NCBI RefSeq assembly: GCF_024707545.1
Contig: NZ_CP062229.1
Coordinates: 2,895,501 to 2,959,500, forward strand
Length of the DNA: 64,000 nt
Source: Mesorhizobium onobrychidis
GTDB taxonomy: Bacteria; Pseudomonadota; Alphaproteobacteria; Rhizobiales; Rhizobiaceae
Direction of reading: 5' to 3'
Below are positions 1 through 8,274 of this stretch, one piece after another. Below the pieces are notes generated by a model, which saw nothing but the letters and a program-made list of their open reading frames with translations, was not told the DNA's origin and made no database searches. The translations under genes were made by a program, and so were the position numbers. Numbering within the stretch: position 1 is the stretch's first letter; each line of letters opens with the position of its first letter.

Positions 1-178
1 CGCACATTCGAACGTCCGCCTCGCTGAGACAGACCATCTCTTTGCGGGCTGCCGCCGTTGTGACGTCTTCCTTTGGGAGGTTCGACGTGTCGTCAGGGGC
101 GACGCAGGACGACACGATCGAACTGCCGGCCAAGAGAACAACAACAAGGACAAGCGTTCGGATGCGGGAAGATATCAT
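1..178 (-). CDS. Putative lipoprotein, N-terminal part only
   Basis: This reading frame starts with ATG at 178 on the minus strand and runs off the left edge, giving 59 residues. The start MISSRIRT is followed by a hydrophobic stretch and a lipobox-like VSSC at residues 26-29, so Cys29 would be the lipidated residue. The mature part begins VAPDDTSNLP, as expected for a short periplasmic lipoprotein. No strong ribosome binding site is visible. Function is unknown and the rest of the gene lies outside the window. A chance frame is possible, but the signal-peptide pattern argues against it. Confidence 0.5.
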   Translation of the reverse strand, partial: MISSRIRTLVLVVVLLAGSSIVSSCVAPDDTSNLPKEDVTTAAARKEMVCLSEADVRMC

Positions 179-373
179 ACCGACTGTGGTGATTTGCGCT
201 GAGCCCCGAGATCCTAGTTAGGCAAGCAGACAATCGAGTCAACCTGCACGGCATCACGATGTCGTTTGTCGTGCCGCCCGGCCGACCTTGAGCTGACGGC
301 GCCGATGCGATCGTCGCCGCGATCGAAGCCAGATGGGCCACGCGCACGCGCCGCTATCGTGCGCGACGAAAAC

Positions 374-1264
374 GAGGCGAGCCGTGAGGCCTATGTCGAC
401 GAGGTGCGCTTCATGGTCATTCCCGACACGGCGGCAGCGGAGACCGCGCTGTTTGCCGGCGAGCTCGACGTCCTTCCCGATCTTGAATCATCGCGTGTCG
501 AGGAAGCCAAGTCGCGGGGCATGACGGTGCTGTCGACGCAAGACCTGTCGTGGACGGCGATCCTACTACAAACCAAGGATCCGCTGCTGTCGCACGCCAA
601 GATGCGCGAGGCGCTGGCGCATGCCACCGACATCAACCAGATCGCCGCCGCCCGCACCAACGGTGTCGCCACGGGAGATCCCTCGGCCGTCGCCCAGGCG
701 AGCTCGTTCTTCGACGACGAATTCCTCAAATGGCCGGAATACGACCCGGTCAAAGCCAAGGCACTGCTGGACGAGGCCGGCTACAAGGGCGATCCGATCA
801 AGATCCAGACCAACACGCGTTACCAGGGCATGTATGAGAACGCCGTGCTGCTGCAGGCGATGCTGACGGCCGCGGGCTTTAATGCCCAGCTCGAAGTGCT
901 GGATTGGGCGGCACAACTCGGCAATTACCTTGCCGGCAAATTCCAGATCCAGTCCTTCGGCTATTCGGCTCGTCTCGATCCGTCGCTGATGTATGGCGTC
1001 ATCCTCGGCGACAAGGCGACCGATCCGACTGCGCAGTGGGACAGCAAGGAGGCCCTCGACCTCTACACGAAGTCGATGGCCACGACCGACCCCGCTCAAC
1101 GCAAGGCGCTGTTCAAGCAGCTCCATGCCCTCATGGCAAAGCATGTGCCGATCCTTGGCCTCTATTACGAGCCATCCGTCGACGCGGTGTCGCCGAAGGT
1201 GAAGGGCTATTCGGTATGGCCCGCGGCAAACCCCCGCGTATGGGGTGTCTGGAAAAGCGAATAG
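374..1264 (+). pseudogene. C-terminal remnant of a peptide-type ABC substrate-binding protein
   Basis: From about residue 37 of the open frame (EASREAYVDEV onward) the protein matches the C-terminal half of periplasmic dipeptide/oligopeptide-binding proteins (SBP_bac_5), including the region DPLLSHAKMREALAHATD and the closing GYSVWPAANPRVWGVW. Family members are about 500-540 residues with a signal peptide; here about 300 residues remain. The open frame starts at 266, but its first 36 residues look like unrelated sequence read in frame. There is no signal peptide and no permease or ATPase gene follows. I read it as a 5'-truncated relic of a transporter gene. Its 3' end is intact and has its own terminator. 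Confidence 0.75.
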
Positions 1265-1288
1265 GAGCTGGCGATTGTCTGTCGCTCG

Positions 1289-1324
1289 AAGGATCGGAGG
1301 CGTGTTGCCTCCGATCTTTCGTTT
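1289..1324 (+). terminator. Rho-independent terminator after the SBP remnant
   Basis: A perfect 10-bp stem GATCGGAGGC / GCCTCCGATC (1292-1301 and 1307-1316) encloses the loop GTGTT and is followed by TTTCGTTT. It lies 25 bases after the stop codon at 1264. Confidence 0.85.
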
Positions 1325-1904
1325 GAGCTACCTGGTGGTGAAAGCCTGACGCTTGGATCCGGGGCCGTAAACCCGCTCAGGGTGGGAAGGAGACCTAAAC
1401 TGCTCTCCGACGGCGCGTGTGCGCTAGGAGCGGTCGTTCGACAGCGATCCGAGCAGCAATGGCCGTTGTGCATGGCCGAAGTGCTACTGACGTTTAGTAT
1501 GAGGTGACGGTTGACCGTGGAGGTCTGTGACCTAGCTTTGTGACTAGCTTAAAGCTCATACCGTCCAGAACCGGAAATGGCGGAATGTTACGCACCGTGG
1601 GAGAACTCTCGGGACATTGAGATGCAGAGGTGCAAGTCGGGTTTCAGAGCCTGTGCGCCCGTAGCGGCCGATAATCGGCGGCCACGGCATCTTCAGGTTT
1701 CGATTCAAACAAAAGTCATCTGCGCCGGCATGTCTATCAGCGCGCGACCGGCGCTCCGTCATGCAACAGCAATTCGAGCACTGGAGGGATATCGAAGCAA
1801 GTGACAGCTTTGAGAGCGATCGAAGGCTTTAGCCAGCACAAGGCGAGGGGCCGAACACCGCTTCACGAGCTTGAGAATACACCCAAGAACGCACAGGCAC
1901 GGCA
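1325..1904. other. Gene-poor stretch, nothing recognised
   Basis: About 580 bases between the terminator and the coiled-coil gene. Only short frames without ribosome binding sites or recognisable protein sequence are present. It looks less GC-rich than the flanks, in line with decayed or acquired DNA. Confidence 0.5.
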
Positions 1905-4067
1905 ATGTCAAACCATCTTGCCGAAATTTACGCAAATGACGCAGATCTCGCCATCCTGGGCGGGATAGCAGCATTTGCCTCGGTGGGCCTCTATCTTGTG
2001 CTCCGGCGTATCCTTATCGCGGTGCAACGGCGTCGCCTCAAATCAGATGTGAGCGAAGGCGGATCTGATCCCCCCCATGAGGCATCTTGGGATTGGGAAA
2101 GCCCGGTCGACCTTGCAACCGAGCCTGCTTCTTCTTCTCAGGTTGCGGTGCCCTCAGACACGGCAGACCTGGATATTCGGCGTCAGGATGCCAATTGCCT
2201 TCGGTTCGGGGTGCGAATCGAGTATTTCGACGTGATCTCCGAATCTTGCGAGAGCTCGTCTGTGGCCCAGACCAACGCTTTCGCTTCCGCGACGAACATA
2301 GCGCAATCCGGCCGACTTGCGACATCGATCAGAGAAATCGCTGGCTATGTTCATAGGCAGGTGGCGGCTAATGTTGCCGCCCTAACTAGTCCAGTATTGA
2401 GGGCTCTGGGCCGTATGCCGACACAACTCGCCCTCCCGGAACGTGGGGAGCGAATTTGCGGGTCAGCATGGGACCAATTGGGTCGTAAGGCTTCCCCGCG
2501 CAAAGTTGCTCAGTTGGCCAAACCGGCGCATCGCGGCTTGAACGTCACAGCTCAAAGGGGAACGATCAGCCTGGATCCCGCCCCGACCATCGCGACGGCC
2601 TCACCTCCACGCGTTCGCAACCTGATCGGTCTTGTGCCCCGCTTGGGCGTCGCCGCAATCTGTCTGGCCGTGCCGCTTAGCTATGCGATGAGACAAAACT
2701 GGGTCGAAAGCGCCCCCGTCATTTCGCGGGCCCAAGGCACGAGTGTCGAACTGCTCAGCCCGGATTTCACGGCTGCCCGGGCGCAAGTCGGGGCAGCCGG
2801 TGCTCAGGCAGCCGCTGCAGGGGAATTGGGCGGCCAGGAGCACCGTGCGGCGGAAGGCGAGCGCGCCAGCAGCGCTGCTCTGCAGGGAGCACTCCTCGAG
2901 TCACGCAAGCAGATCGATGCGCTGAGGACAAGCATGGCAGCCGCCGACAACGCACGCGAGGAGCGATTGCGCAACGAGCTCGCGGCAGCCCGCACACTTG
3001 ACGCATTGCGGCGCATAGCGGGAGATGCCCGCACAATGCTGCGCGAGGCCACCAACTATGTCTTTACGGAGATGCCCGCTGCTCATCTGGAGCGTCAGCG
3101 AGCCGAATGGCGGGCGCGCGATCTATCGCGAGCGCGGGCGAAAATTGAACAGCTTGAGGCCAAGGCCGCCGAGGATCGCGCCAAGGCCAAGGCTTCGCTG
3201 GCGCAAGCGAGCGGAATGCTCGACGACGAACGCCGGAAATCAGAGGACCTTCGTGGCGACCTCGCCGAAGTGAAACTGTCCAATGCCGCGCTCATGGAGC
3301 GCGCTTACGCGGCTGAGCAGGAACGGACCGGTGCAGTCACAGCGAGAGAACGAGTGGAGCAGACCGCAGCCGAGACGGAGGGCGCGCTGGCTCGAGAACG
3401 CGCTGCAGCAGCGTCGATTCATGAGGAGCTGAAAAAAGCTCGCCTCGAGCGCGACGCGGCTGAACAGGAACGAGCCAGAGCAGTCTCAGCGAGAAAGCGT
3501 GCCGAGCAGACTGCAACCGAGACAGCGCAGACTTTGGCATTAGAACGCGCTGCAGCAGTCTCGACGCGAGAGGAGCTGAAAAAAACTCGCCTCGAGCGCG
3601 ACGCGGCTGAGCAGGAACGAGCCAGAGCAGTCACAGCGAGAGAACGAGTGGAGCAGACTGCAACCGAGACGGCGCAGGCTCTGGCACGAGAACGCGCTGC
3701 GGCAGTCTCGACCCATGAGGACCTCGATAAAGCTCGCCTCGAACGTGACGCCGCCCGAGCACTTTTGGTAGGGGTCGCCAGGCTGAAGGAGGCTCTGGAC
3801 AAGCAACGTGAAGTCACTGTTTCTCTTGCCCGCGACCTGGCCGCCGCGCGCGCGGACAATGACAGGCTCAGGGCTGAGCGTCGCAGCGCTCAGATTGAGC
3901 CGCCGCTGAAGCCGCGCGCTGGCCGCTCAGCAGCCGCTGCCGGCGGGGTGAAGGCTGTCAGCCAGAAGACTGCACGCAGCAAGGTTCGCAACCCGTCGCG
4001 GATTGCCCGGGTGCGTTCTCTCACACTTCCCTATCCCCTCAGGCCAAGACAAGCGACGTTGGAGTGA
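1905..4067 (+). CDS. Membrane-anchored long coiled-coil protein with 49-residue repeats
   Basis: A 720-residue protein of unknown function. A hydrophobic segment near residues 15-40 (LAILGGIAAFASVGLYLVL) and a second one near 240-265 (LVPRLGVAAICLAVPLSYAM) could be membrane spans. From about residue 285 to 665 it is rich in Ala, Glu, Arg and Lys with heptad periodicity, so a long coiled coil is expected. Within it a 49-residue unit starting AAEQERARAV is repeated three times almost exactly. The last about 50 residues are basic and rich in Ser/Pro. ATG at 1905 has only a weak AGG seven bases upstream. No enzyme domain is visible; a structural or scaffold role is inference only. No operon partners on this strand. 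Confidence 0.75.
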   Translation: MSNHLAEIYANDADLAILGGIAAFASVGLYLVLRRILIAVQRRRLKSDVSEGGSDPPHEASWDWESPVDLATEPASSSQVAVPSDTADLDIRRQDANCLRFGVRIEYFDVISESCESSSVAQTNAFASATNIAQSGRLATSIREIAGYVHRQVAANVAALTSPVLRALGRMPTQLALPERGERICGSAWDQLGRKASPRKVAQLAKPAHRGLNVTAQRGTISLDPAPTIATASPPRVRNLIGLVPRLGVAAICLAVPLSYAMRQNWVESAPVISRAQGTSVELLSPDFTAARAQVGAAGAQAAAAGELGGQEHRAAEGERASSAALQGALLESRKQIDALRTSMAAADNAREERLRNELAAARTLDALRRIAGDARTMLREATNYVFTEMPAAHLERQRAEWRARDLSRARAKIEQLEAKAAEDRAKAKASLAQASGMLDDERRKSEDLRGDLAEVKLSNAALMERAYAAEQERTGAVTARERVEQTAAETEGALARERAAAASIHEELKKARLERDAAEQERARAVSARKRAEQTATETAQTLALERAAAVSTREELKKTRLERDAAEQERARAVTARERVEQTATETAQALARERAAAVSTHEDLDKARLERDAARALLVGVARLKEALDKQREVTVSLARDLAAARADNDRLRAERRSAQIEPPLKPRAGRSAAAAGGVKAVSQKTARSKVRNPSRIARVRSLTLPYPLRPRQATLE
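3309..3749 (+). repeat. Three tandem 147-bp units in the coiled-coil gene
   Basis: Units start at 3309, 3456 and 3603, each 147 bp (49 codons, seven heptads), and a broken fourth begins at 3750. The units keep the reading frame and differ at a few codons, consistent with in-frame duplication. Confidence 0.85.
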
Positions 4068-4208
4068 TTTCCAAAACGACTGTGCGGTCCTCCTATCGAA
4101 GGCCCAGGTCCTTTGGGAGGCATTGCCTCGCACCCTCTCACGACGCCGCGGATGAGTCACCCGTTCGAATTCATCCTGCTCTCGTCGGCGAGGAGTCTGC
4201 GCGATGCG

Positions 4209-4865
4209 CTATGTCAGCCCGATCACGCCGCCAGTCGCGTTCAATTCGCATCTGATCGGCGCCTGCCGCGTCTCCACCTTGCCTTGCCGTCCATAGTCGA
4301 TGCTGACCTCAACGGGAGCCGAGATCGTATCTGGGCTCAACCGACGTATGGAACCTGCGCTGCTGACGCGCACACTGATCGCGCCAAACGGGGCGGCGGC
4401 CGACTCGATTGCATCATGGCAGGCGCGAACGACTTCATCCGGGACGCCCGGCAGCGCCTTGATTGGACTGACCGTTGATGGACTGTTGACGTCGCTGGGA
4501 GGCTGGAGGTTGGCCGGGAGGTCGAGCGACCGTCCGGCCCCTGCGGACCGGGCGACACTGACGGCAGTGGCGGCCGTAGTTGCCGCCACTGCCGCCGTTG
4601 CAGTGGTGCTGGTCCCATCGTCGTCCACCGGTGACCTACTGCTGGAGCCGCTGGGATCGCCGCCAGGTCCTTTGTGCGCGCCGCCTTTGCGGCCTTCACC
4701 GTGATGGCTGCCAGCGCTATTGCCTCCGCCACCATGGCTGCCAGCGCTATTGCCTCCGCCGCGCTCGCCGCCGGCGGCAGCTCCTGCGCAAGCTACCGCG
4801 ATCGAGCAAACGAATGCGAAAAATGCCCAGCTGGATCCAGGGGATTGACGCACGACCACCTCCAT
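4209..4865 (-). CDS. Secreted low-complexity protein with conserved C-terminal domain
   Basis: The start chosen is ATG at 4865 (MEVVVRQSPG), which opens a signal-peptide-like N-terminus with a hydrophobic core AFFAFVCSIAVACAGAAAGG. A start 31 codons further upstream is open but adds a non-secretory leader. Residues about 35-85 are Gly/Ser/His rich and contain a duplicated GGNSAGSH block; residues 85-135 are Ala/Thr rich. The last about 80 residues (from ALPGVPDEVVRACHDAIESA to the end) look like a folded domain with two Cys. I recall similar C-termini in rhizobial hypothetical proteins but cannot assign a function. Confidence 0.65.
   Translation of the reverse strand: MEVVVRQSPGSSWAFFAFVCSIAVACAGAAAGGERGGGNSAGSHGGGGNSAGSHHGEGRKGGAHKGPGGDPSGSSSRSPVDDDGTSTTATAAVAATTAATAVSVARSAGAGRSLDLPANLQPPSDVNSPSTVSPIKALPGVPDEVVRACHDAIESAAAPFGAISVRVSSAGSIRRLSPDTISAPVEVSIDYGRQGKVETRQAPIRCELNATGGVIGLT
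4704..4763 (-). repeat. Two tandem 30-bp units in the secreted protein gene
   Basis: 4704-4733 and 4734-4763 are identical except for the last triplet (acc versus gcg). On the minus strand they encode the duplicated Gly/Asn/Ser/His block. Confidence 0.85.
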
Positions 4866-5063
4866 AAAGTGCGTCGGTCGAACCGTCTTTCCGCGGCATG
4901 CAGTCAGGACGGCGCAACCGCCGCCACCCCCAGGCAAACTCGCGACTAAGGCGCCCACGGGAGGTAACTAGGGGATGAATCCGGTGTATCAAGGACGCGG
5001 GTACCGGGGTAGTGGCCTCGCACGGGACGCGAATTGACCGGACGGTCATGGTCGGGACCGGTC

Positions 5064-5300
5064 TCATGGATTGCCTCTCGATGACCATTCACCATCAAGA
5101 AGCCAGGTGTCATCGAACTCGGTAGTCCCGGCAGCCACATCGCACGATGCGATCACCGTCGTATGCGTGGCTCGCGCGCACGCAAGAACGGCGGCAAGCA
5201 AATCCCGATCCTTGCAAACATCGACATCGTCGATCAGAAGCACGGCTGCCGCTCGGACCAGCGCTCGCGCTGCCCGGATCCGGGCAGCCAGCATGGGATT
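5064..5300 (-). pseudogene. ABC-type ATPase C-terminal fragment joined to the acyltransferase gene
   Basis: From about 5294 down to the stop at 5064 the minus-strand frame reads ARIRAARALVR, then AAVLLIDDVD, then TTVIASCD and TWLLDGEW. This spacing resembles the end of an ABC ATPase: the region after the signature motif, Walker B, the switch strand and the closing strand. The Walker B Glu position is Asp here. No start codon, Walker A or signature precedes it; upstream the same frame is the wrong frame of the acyltransferase gene. I infer a rearrangement junction near 5295-5305 that left about 76 codons of an ATPase. The ATPase assignment is moderate because the piece is short. Confidence 0.5.
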
Positions 5301-5923
5301 AACGCTGTGAGGCGCCGGACGAAGGGAAGCGGAATTCCGATCTCGCGATAGTCGCGGTCCGATTCGAGATAGTTCGCGGTGATGCCGATGCCGGCCGCGT
5401 TGAAGCCGCTGCGCGCCAGTCCGCCGGCTTCGGTGAAGGTGAGGAGGTCCGGCCCGTCCGTTCGCCGGATGCGCAGCACCACCGAGGTCTCGGCGCACTC
5501 GGCCTTCCAATCCCAGTTCTGGCCGTGGATGAGCCTGCCGTTCCGGGTTGCCTCCGGCAGGATCGCCGCGCCCGTGCATCCGTCGGGCTCGTCGTCGGAA
5601 ATGCCTTTCTCGCGCCGGGCAAGCTGAAGGATTTCGGTACGCGCATTGACCAGGACGATCGAGGACAAGTCGAGGTTGGCGCCTGACGCAATCCCTTCCA
5701 TTTCCTCGACGAGATCGGGCGCCCATTGCCGCAAGCGAGGCAGGAAGATGCCGGAGAACCGCGCGACATCGTCCCGCCTGAAGCCGAAACGGTCGAGCTG
5801 GCCGGCATAGAGCGCTACCGAAGCGCCGATACGCCCGCGCGCCTGTTCGCCATAGACCATGCCGCGCGCTCTCGGCGCTCCATCGATCTCGACAAGCGGA
5901 AAAGGTGCGACTGTTGTCATCAA
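5301..5923 (-). pseudogene. Acyl-CoA:6-aminopenicillanate acyltransferase-like gene (C45 type), 3'-truncated
   Basis: Starting at MMTTVAPFPLVEIDG (5923), about 207 residues match the N-terminal part of the C45 (AAT-like) Ntn-hydrolase family: the ARGMVYGEQARGRI start, the autocatalytic nucleophile region DGCTG with Cys116, then HGQNWDW and the segment GFNAAGIGITANYL. Family proteins are about 340 residues. Here the match ends after PLPFVRRLTA near 5303, and the frame runs 22 unrelated residues to a stop at 5234 inside an ATPase fragment. The enzyme would process itself and move or hydrolyse amide-bound acyl groups, but without the C-terminal half it is probably inactive. It is divergent from the GntR-type regulator at 6055, its likely controller. 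Confidence 0.7.
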
Positions 5924-6054
5924 AGGGAAGCCTCAACTCGTCTGAGTCCGGATACTAATGCATTTTGATTGAATGAAAAGCAGGAAAATTCGCTAGATTG
6001 CCAGTTCGAACTGCGTGGCGCATATCTATAATGCGAACGCTTGAGGAAGTGCCT

Positions 6055-6987
6055 ATGAACGAAACGATCATCGACCGGCCGGCACGCAGCGAGGTAGCCA
6101 GTCCGCTGCAGATCGATCTGGCGCGGCGGATCCTGGAGCGGATCAGGGATTCGGGCTGGACGGTTGGAACCCGCGTCTCGGTGCCGGACCTTGCCCGCGC
6201 GTTCGGCGTTTCGCGTTCCCCCGTCAGCGCGGCGCTGGAACTGCTGGTCGCCCAGGGCGTCTTAAGCCCCTTCGAGACGAGGGGGCTGCAATTGGCACGC
6301 GATGTCGCCGACCTCGACCCTGAGGATATCCTGCCCAGTTCTCCGCTCGAGGAGCTTTACTGCAGGATGATGCGGGAGCGCGCGCTCGGTCAGTTGCCCC
6401 AGGAGGTGTCCGAGGCGGAATTGATGCCGCGCTATCAGGTGTCGCGCGGCATCGTGCGCAAGCTTTTGCTCCGCTTTGCCGCCGAAGGACTGGTGCAGCG
6501 CCTGCCGGGGCATGGCTGGCGTTTTGCCGACACACTTGTCGGCGAGGACGCCTACCGGGAAAGCTATGAATTCCGGATGGCCGTCGAATGCGCGGCGCTG
6601 CGGTCGCCCATGTTCAATGCGGATCCCCAGCAGCTGGCGCCGGTCCGGCGCGCTCACGAGCGCATCCTGGCGATCGTGTCGACGGGCAAGACGCTGATCG
6701 GCGGCGACGAATGGTTCCGGATCAACGCATCCTTTCACGAAGGGCTTGCGGCCTGTTCCGGCAACCGGTTCCTGGCGGATGCGGTGCGCCAGCAGAACAA
6801 TCTGCGCCGGTTGCAGGAATCGGCAGGTTTCGAGGAACTGCCGGCGGAACGCATCGAGCAGTCATGCCGGGAACATCTGGCCATCCTCGATGCTGTCGAA
6901 GCGGGCGAGATCGAATGGGCCGAGGCGCTGCTGCGCCAGCATCTACGGCAGGCCTCCGAGTTCGCTTCGCCGCAGCGCTCGATCTGA
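6055..6987 (+). CDS. GntR-family regulator with two winged helices and an FCD domain
   Basis: ATG at 6055 is preceded by GAGGAAG at good spacing; an upstream ATG at 5998 lacks one. The 310-residue protein has a GntR-type winged helix at about 15-75 (VPDLARAFGVSRSPVSAALE), a second helix-turn-helix-like segment at about 105-155 (LMPRYQVSRGIVRKLLLRF), then an FCD-type all-helical effector domain from about 165 (YRESYEFRMAVECAALRSP, FHEGLAACSGNRFLADA). Two N-terminal DNA-binding units are unusual, since most FadR/FCD proteins have one. It is divergent from the broken acyltransferase gene with 131 bases between them, so it probably regulated that gene; with the target broken, it may now be orphaned. 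Confidence 0.85.
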   Translation: MNETIIDRPARSEVASPLQIDLARRILERIRDSGWTVGTRVSVPDLARAFGVSRSPVSAALELLVAQGVLSPFETRGLQLARDVADLDPEDILPSSPLEELYCRMMRERALGQLPQEVSEAELMPRYQVSRGIVRKLLLRFAAEGLVQRLPGHGWRFADTLVGEDAYRESYEFRMAVECAALRSPMFNADPQQLAPVRRAHERILAIVSTGKTLIGGDEWFRINASFHEGLAACSGNRFLADAVRQQNNLRRLQESAGFEELPAERIEQSCREHLAILDAVEAGEIEWAEALLRQHLRQASEFASPQRSI

Positions 6988-7140
6988 TGCCTGCTACGGT
7001 GAGCATCATTCCATCATCATTCCGCGCCGCCTGAGCGCCACGCGCTCGATGGCCGCGCAATGCGCCGACACCAGCCCCCATGAGGAACTGGGCGATCTTG
7101 AGCGAGCGTCTCCCCGATCGCTTCACGCCAATCCGCTCCG

Positions 7141-7326
7141 TCAAATGTCGGGATTGGATGTTTTAGGACCGATTTTCAGCGGCGCATCATTTTCATCCGG
7201 ATTGGGGACGGGAGCTTCGTCGGGAAGTCTGTCCGGGTCCGGCTCACGCACCGGCTTCGGTTCAGGAAGCGGCGGTGGCGTGGGCGCCGGAGTGGGCGTT
7301 GGTTCGGGAGTGGGAAGAATGGCCAT
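7141..7326 (-). CDS. Small proline-rich protein of unknown function
   Basis: ATG at 7326 has AAGGAAAT upstream, which favours it over the ATG 15 codons earlier. The 61-residue product begins MAILPTPEP and consists largely of Pro-Thr and Pro-Glu repeats, then an acidic tail ending TSNPDI. No signal peptide or fold is visible, so it is probably disordered. A perfect GGAAC-N16-CGTT promoter sits about 110 bases upstream on the same strand, so it is probably expressed under general stress control. Confidence 0.65.
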   Translation of the reverse strand: MAILPTPEPTPTPAPTPPPLPEPKPVREPDPDRLPDEAPVPNPDENDAPLKIGPKTSNPDI

Positions 7327-7439
7327 GGTGTGATTTCCTTCCGCTCGCTGCACTCTGCCTTGGCGGGTCATCGACGTCGGGTGGGATTTTTGACGCCACC
7401 CGTTTCGACCGGTTTCGCTCTACGGGCTGATGGACGCAG

Positions 7440-7464
7440 AACGACCACGCGTGGCTATGGTTCC
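7440..7464 (-). promoter_or_regulatory. Sigma-EcfG (general stress) promoter for the Pro-rich protein
   Basis: Minus strand reads GGAAC (7464-7460), 16 bases, CGTT (7443-7440), the consensus of alphaproteobacterial EcfG/RpoE2 promoters. The predicted start of transcription is about 105 bases before the ATG at 7326. The stretch 7465-7642 between here and the next gene holds no convincing gene. Confidence 0.7.
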
Positions 7465-7642
7465 GATGGCAGCCTCCGATGATCCCGCAGGCATCAGGCG
7501 CTCGTGGCAGGACGGCTTCGTTAGAAAGGCGCCGTTAGAAAAGTGATCGAATTGTCCGCGCATGCGGGCCTTGTCGGCGTCGTGGAGCGCCATAATTTCC
7601 ATTCAGGGTGGGATGAACTCACCTGTTGAATAGGAGGCGGCC

Positions 7643-8077
7643 GTGAAGCACCAAACACTTGACCAACTGCATGCCGTTGCCGACGTTCACGCTGAAGCAA
7701 CAGACCTCGTGGCGACTCGAAGCCAGCGTCTCGAACGTTGGGCGAAACTGCTGGAGCAAAATCCCGATAGGCGTCTCGAAGCGCTGACGGGCACCGAATA
7801 CAAATCCCCTGAGATACGCGAAAAGATGCGTTACAACGACTCGCCTCTCACGGTTGCCTTCGAGGACCCGATCTTTCGCGCACAAGGCTTGAGAGACGAC
7901 ACCTACGGTGAAGCCAGGCGCTTCTTCGAACTGACCGACTGGCAGTTGCACGAAATCGTCTGCCATTGCCATGTCGGCGCCACGATACGAGCGCGATGGG
8001 CTGCCTCCCGCGTCCGTGCGGCAATGTCCGAGAGGTTCGGCTTCTTCGCCTGGCTGCGAGGAACATTCATGCATTGA
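7643..8077 (+). CDS. Conserved hypothetical protein, 144 residues
   Basis: GTG at 7643 is preceded by AGGAGG five bases upstream, a strong site that decides the start. The protein begins MKHQTLDQLHAVADVHAE and contains LERWAKLLEQNPDRRLEALTGTEY and FFELTDWQLHEIVCHCHVG, with two His and two Cys close together near residues 104-111 (HEIVCHCH), which could bind a metal. No signal peptide or membrane span. I do not recognise the family; rhizobial genomes carry similar small soluble proteins. It stands alone, downstream of stress-type genes. Confidence 0.7.
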   Translation: MKHQTLDQLHAVADVHAEATDLVATRSQRLERWAKLLEQNPDRRLEALTGTEYKSPEIREKMRYNDSPLTVAFEDPIFRAQGLRDDTYGEARRFFELTDWQLHEIVCHCHVGATIRARWAASRVRAAMSERFGFFAWLRGTFMH

Positions 8078-8126
8078 CGCAGCATTGACGCTACGGGCAT
8101 TGAAGCTACCGGCATTCACGCTAGGG
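8071..8126 (+). repeat. Degenerate 15-bp tandem repeat
   Basis: Units near GCATTGACGCTACGG begin at 8082, 8097 and 8112, with a shortened copy at 8071. The array overlaps the stop codon of the preceding gene and lies in the gap before the HAD-ATPase gene. Confidence 0.7.
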
Positions 8127-8274
8127 GCCGGCATGTTCAGTTGATGGAGGCGGCGAAGCGATTTCCACGCCTCGCATCAGTGGTCGTTGATGTGCGGATA
8201 TGCCGTTCGGCGGCGATCCGCCATCGGCGAAGCTCGATACAATCGGCCTCGATACCACAGGGCATGGGCGGATT

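Noticed and set aside
4580..4867. Plus-strand frames rich in Ala and Pro opposite the secreted protein gene
   Set aside because: Low-complexity shadow frames without ribosome binding sites.
7420..7602. 60-codon minus-strand frame with GGAAATT before an ATG
   Set aside because: It overlaps a perfect EcfG promoter for the next gene on the same strand and has no recognisable protein features.
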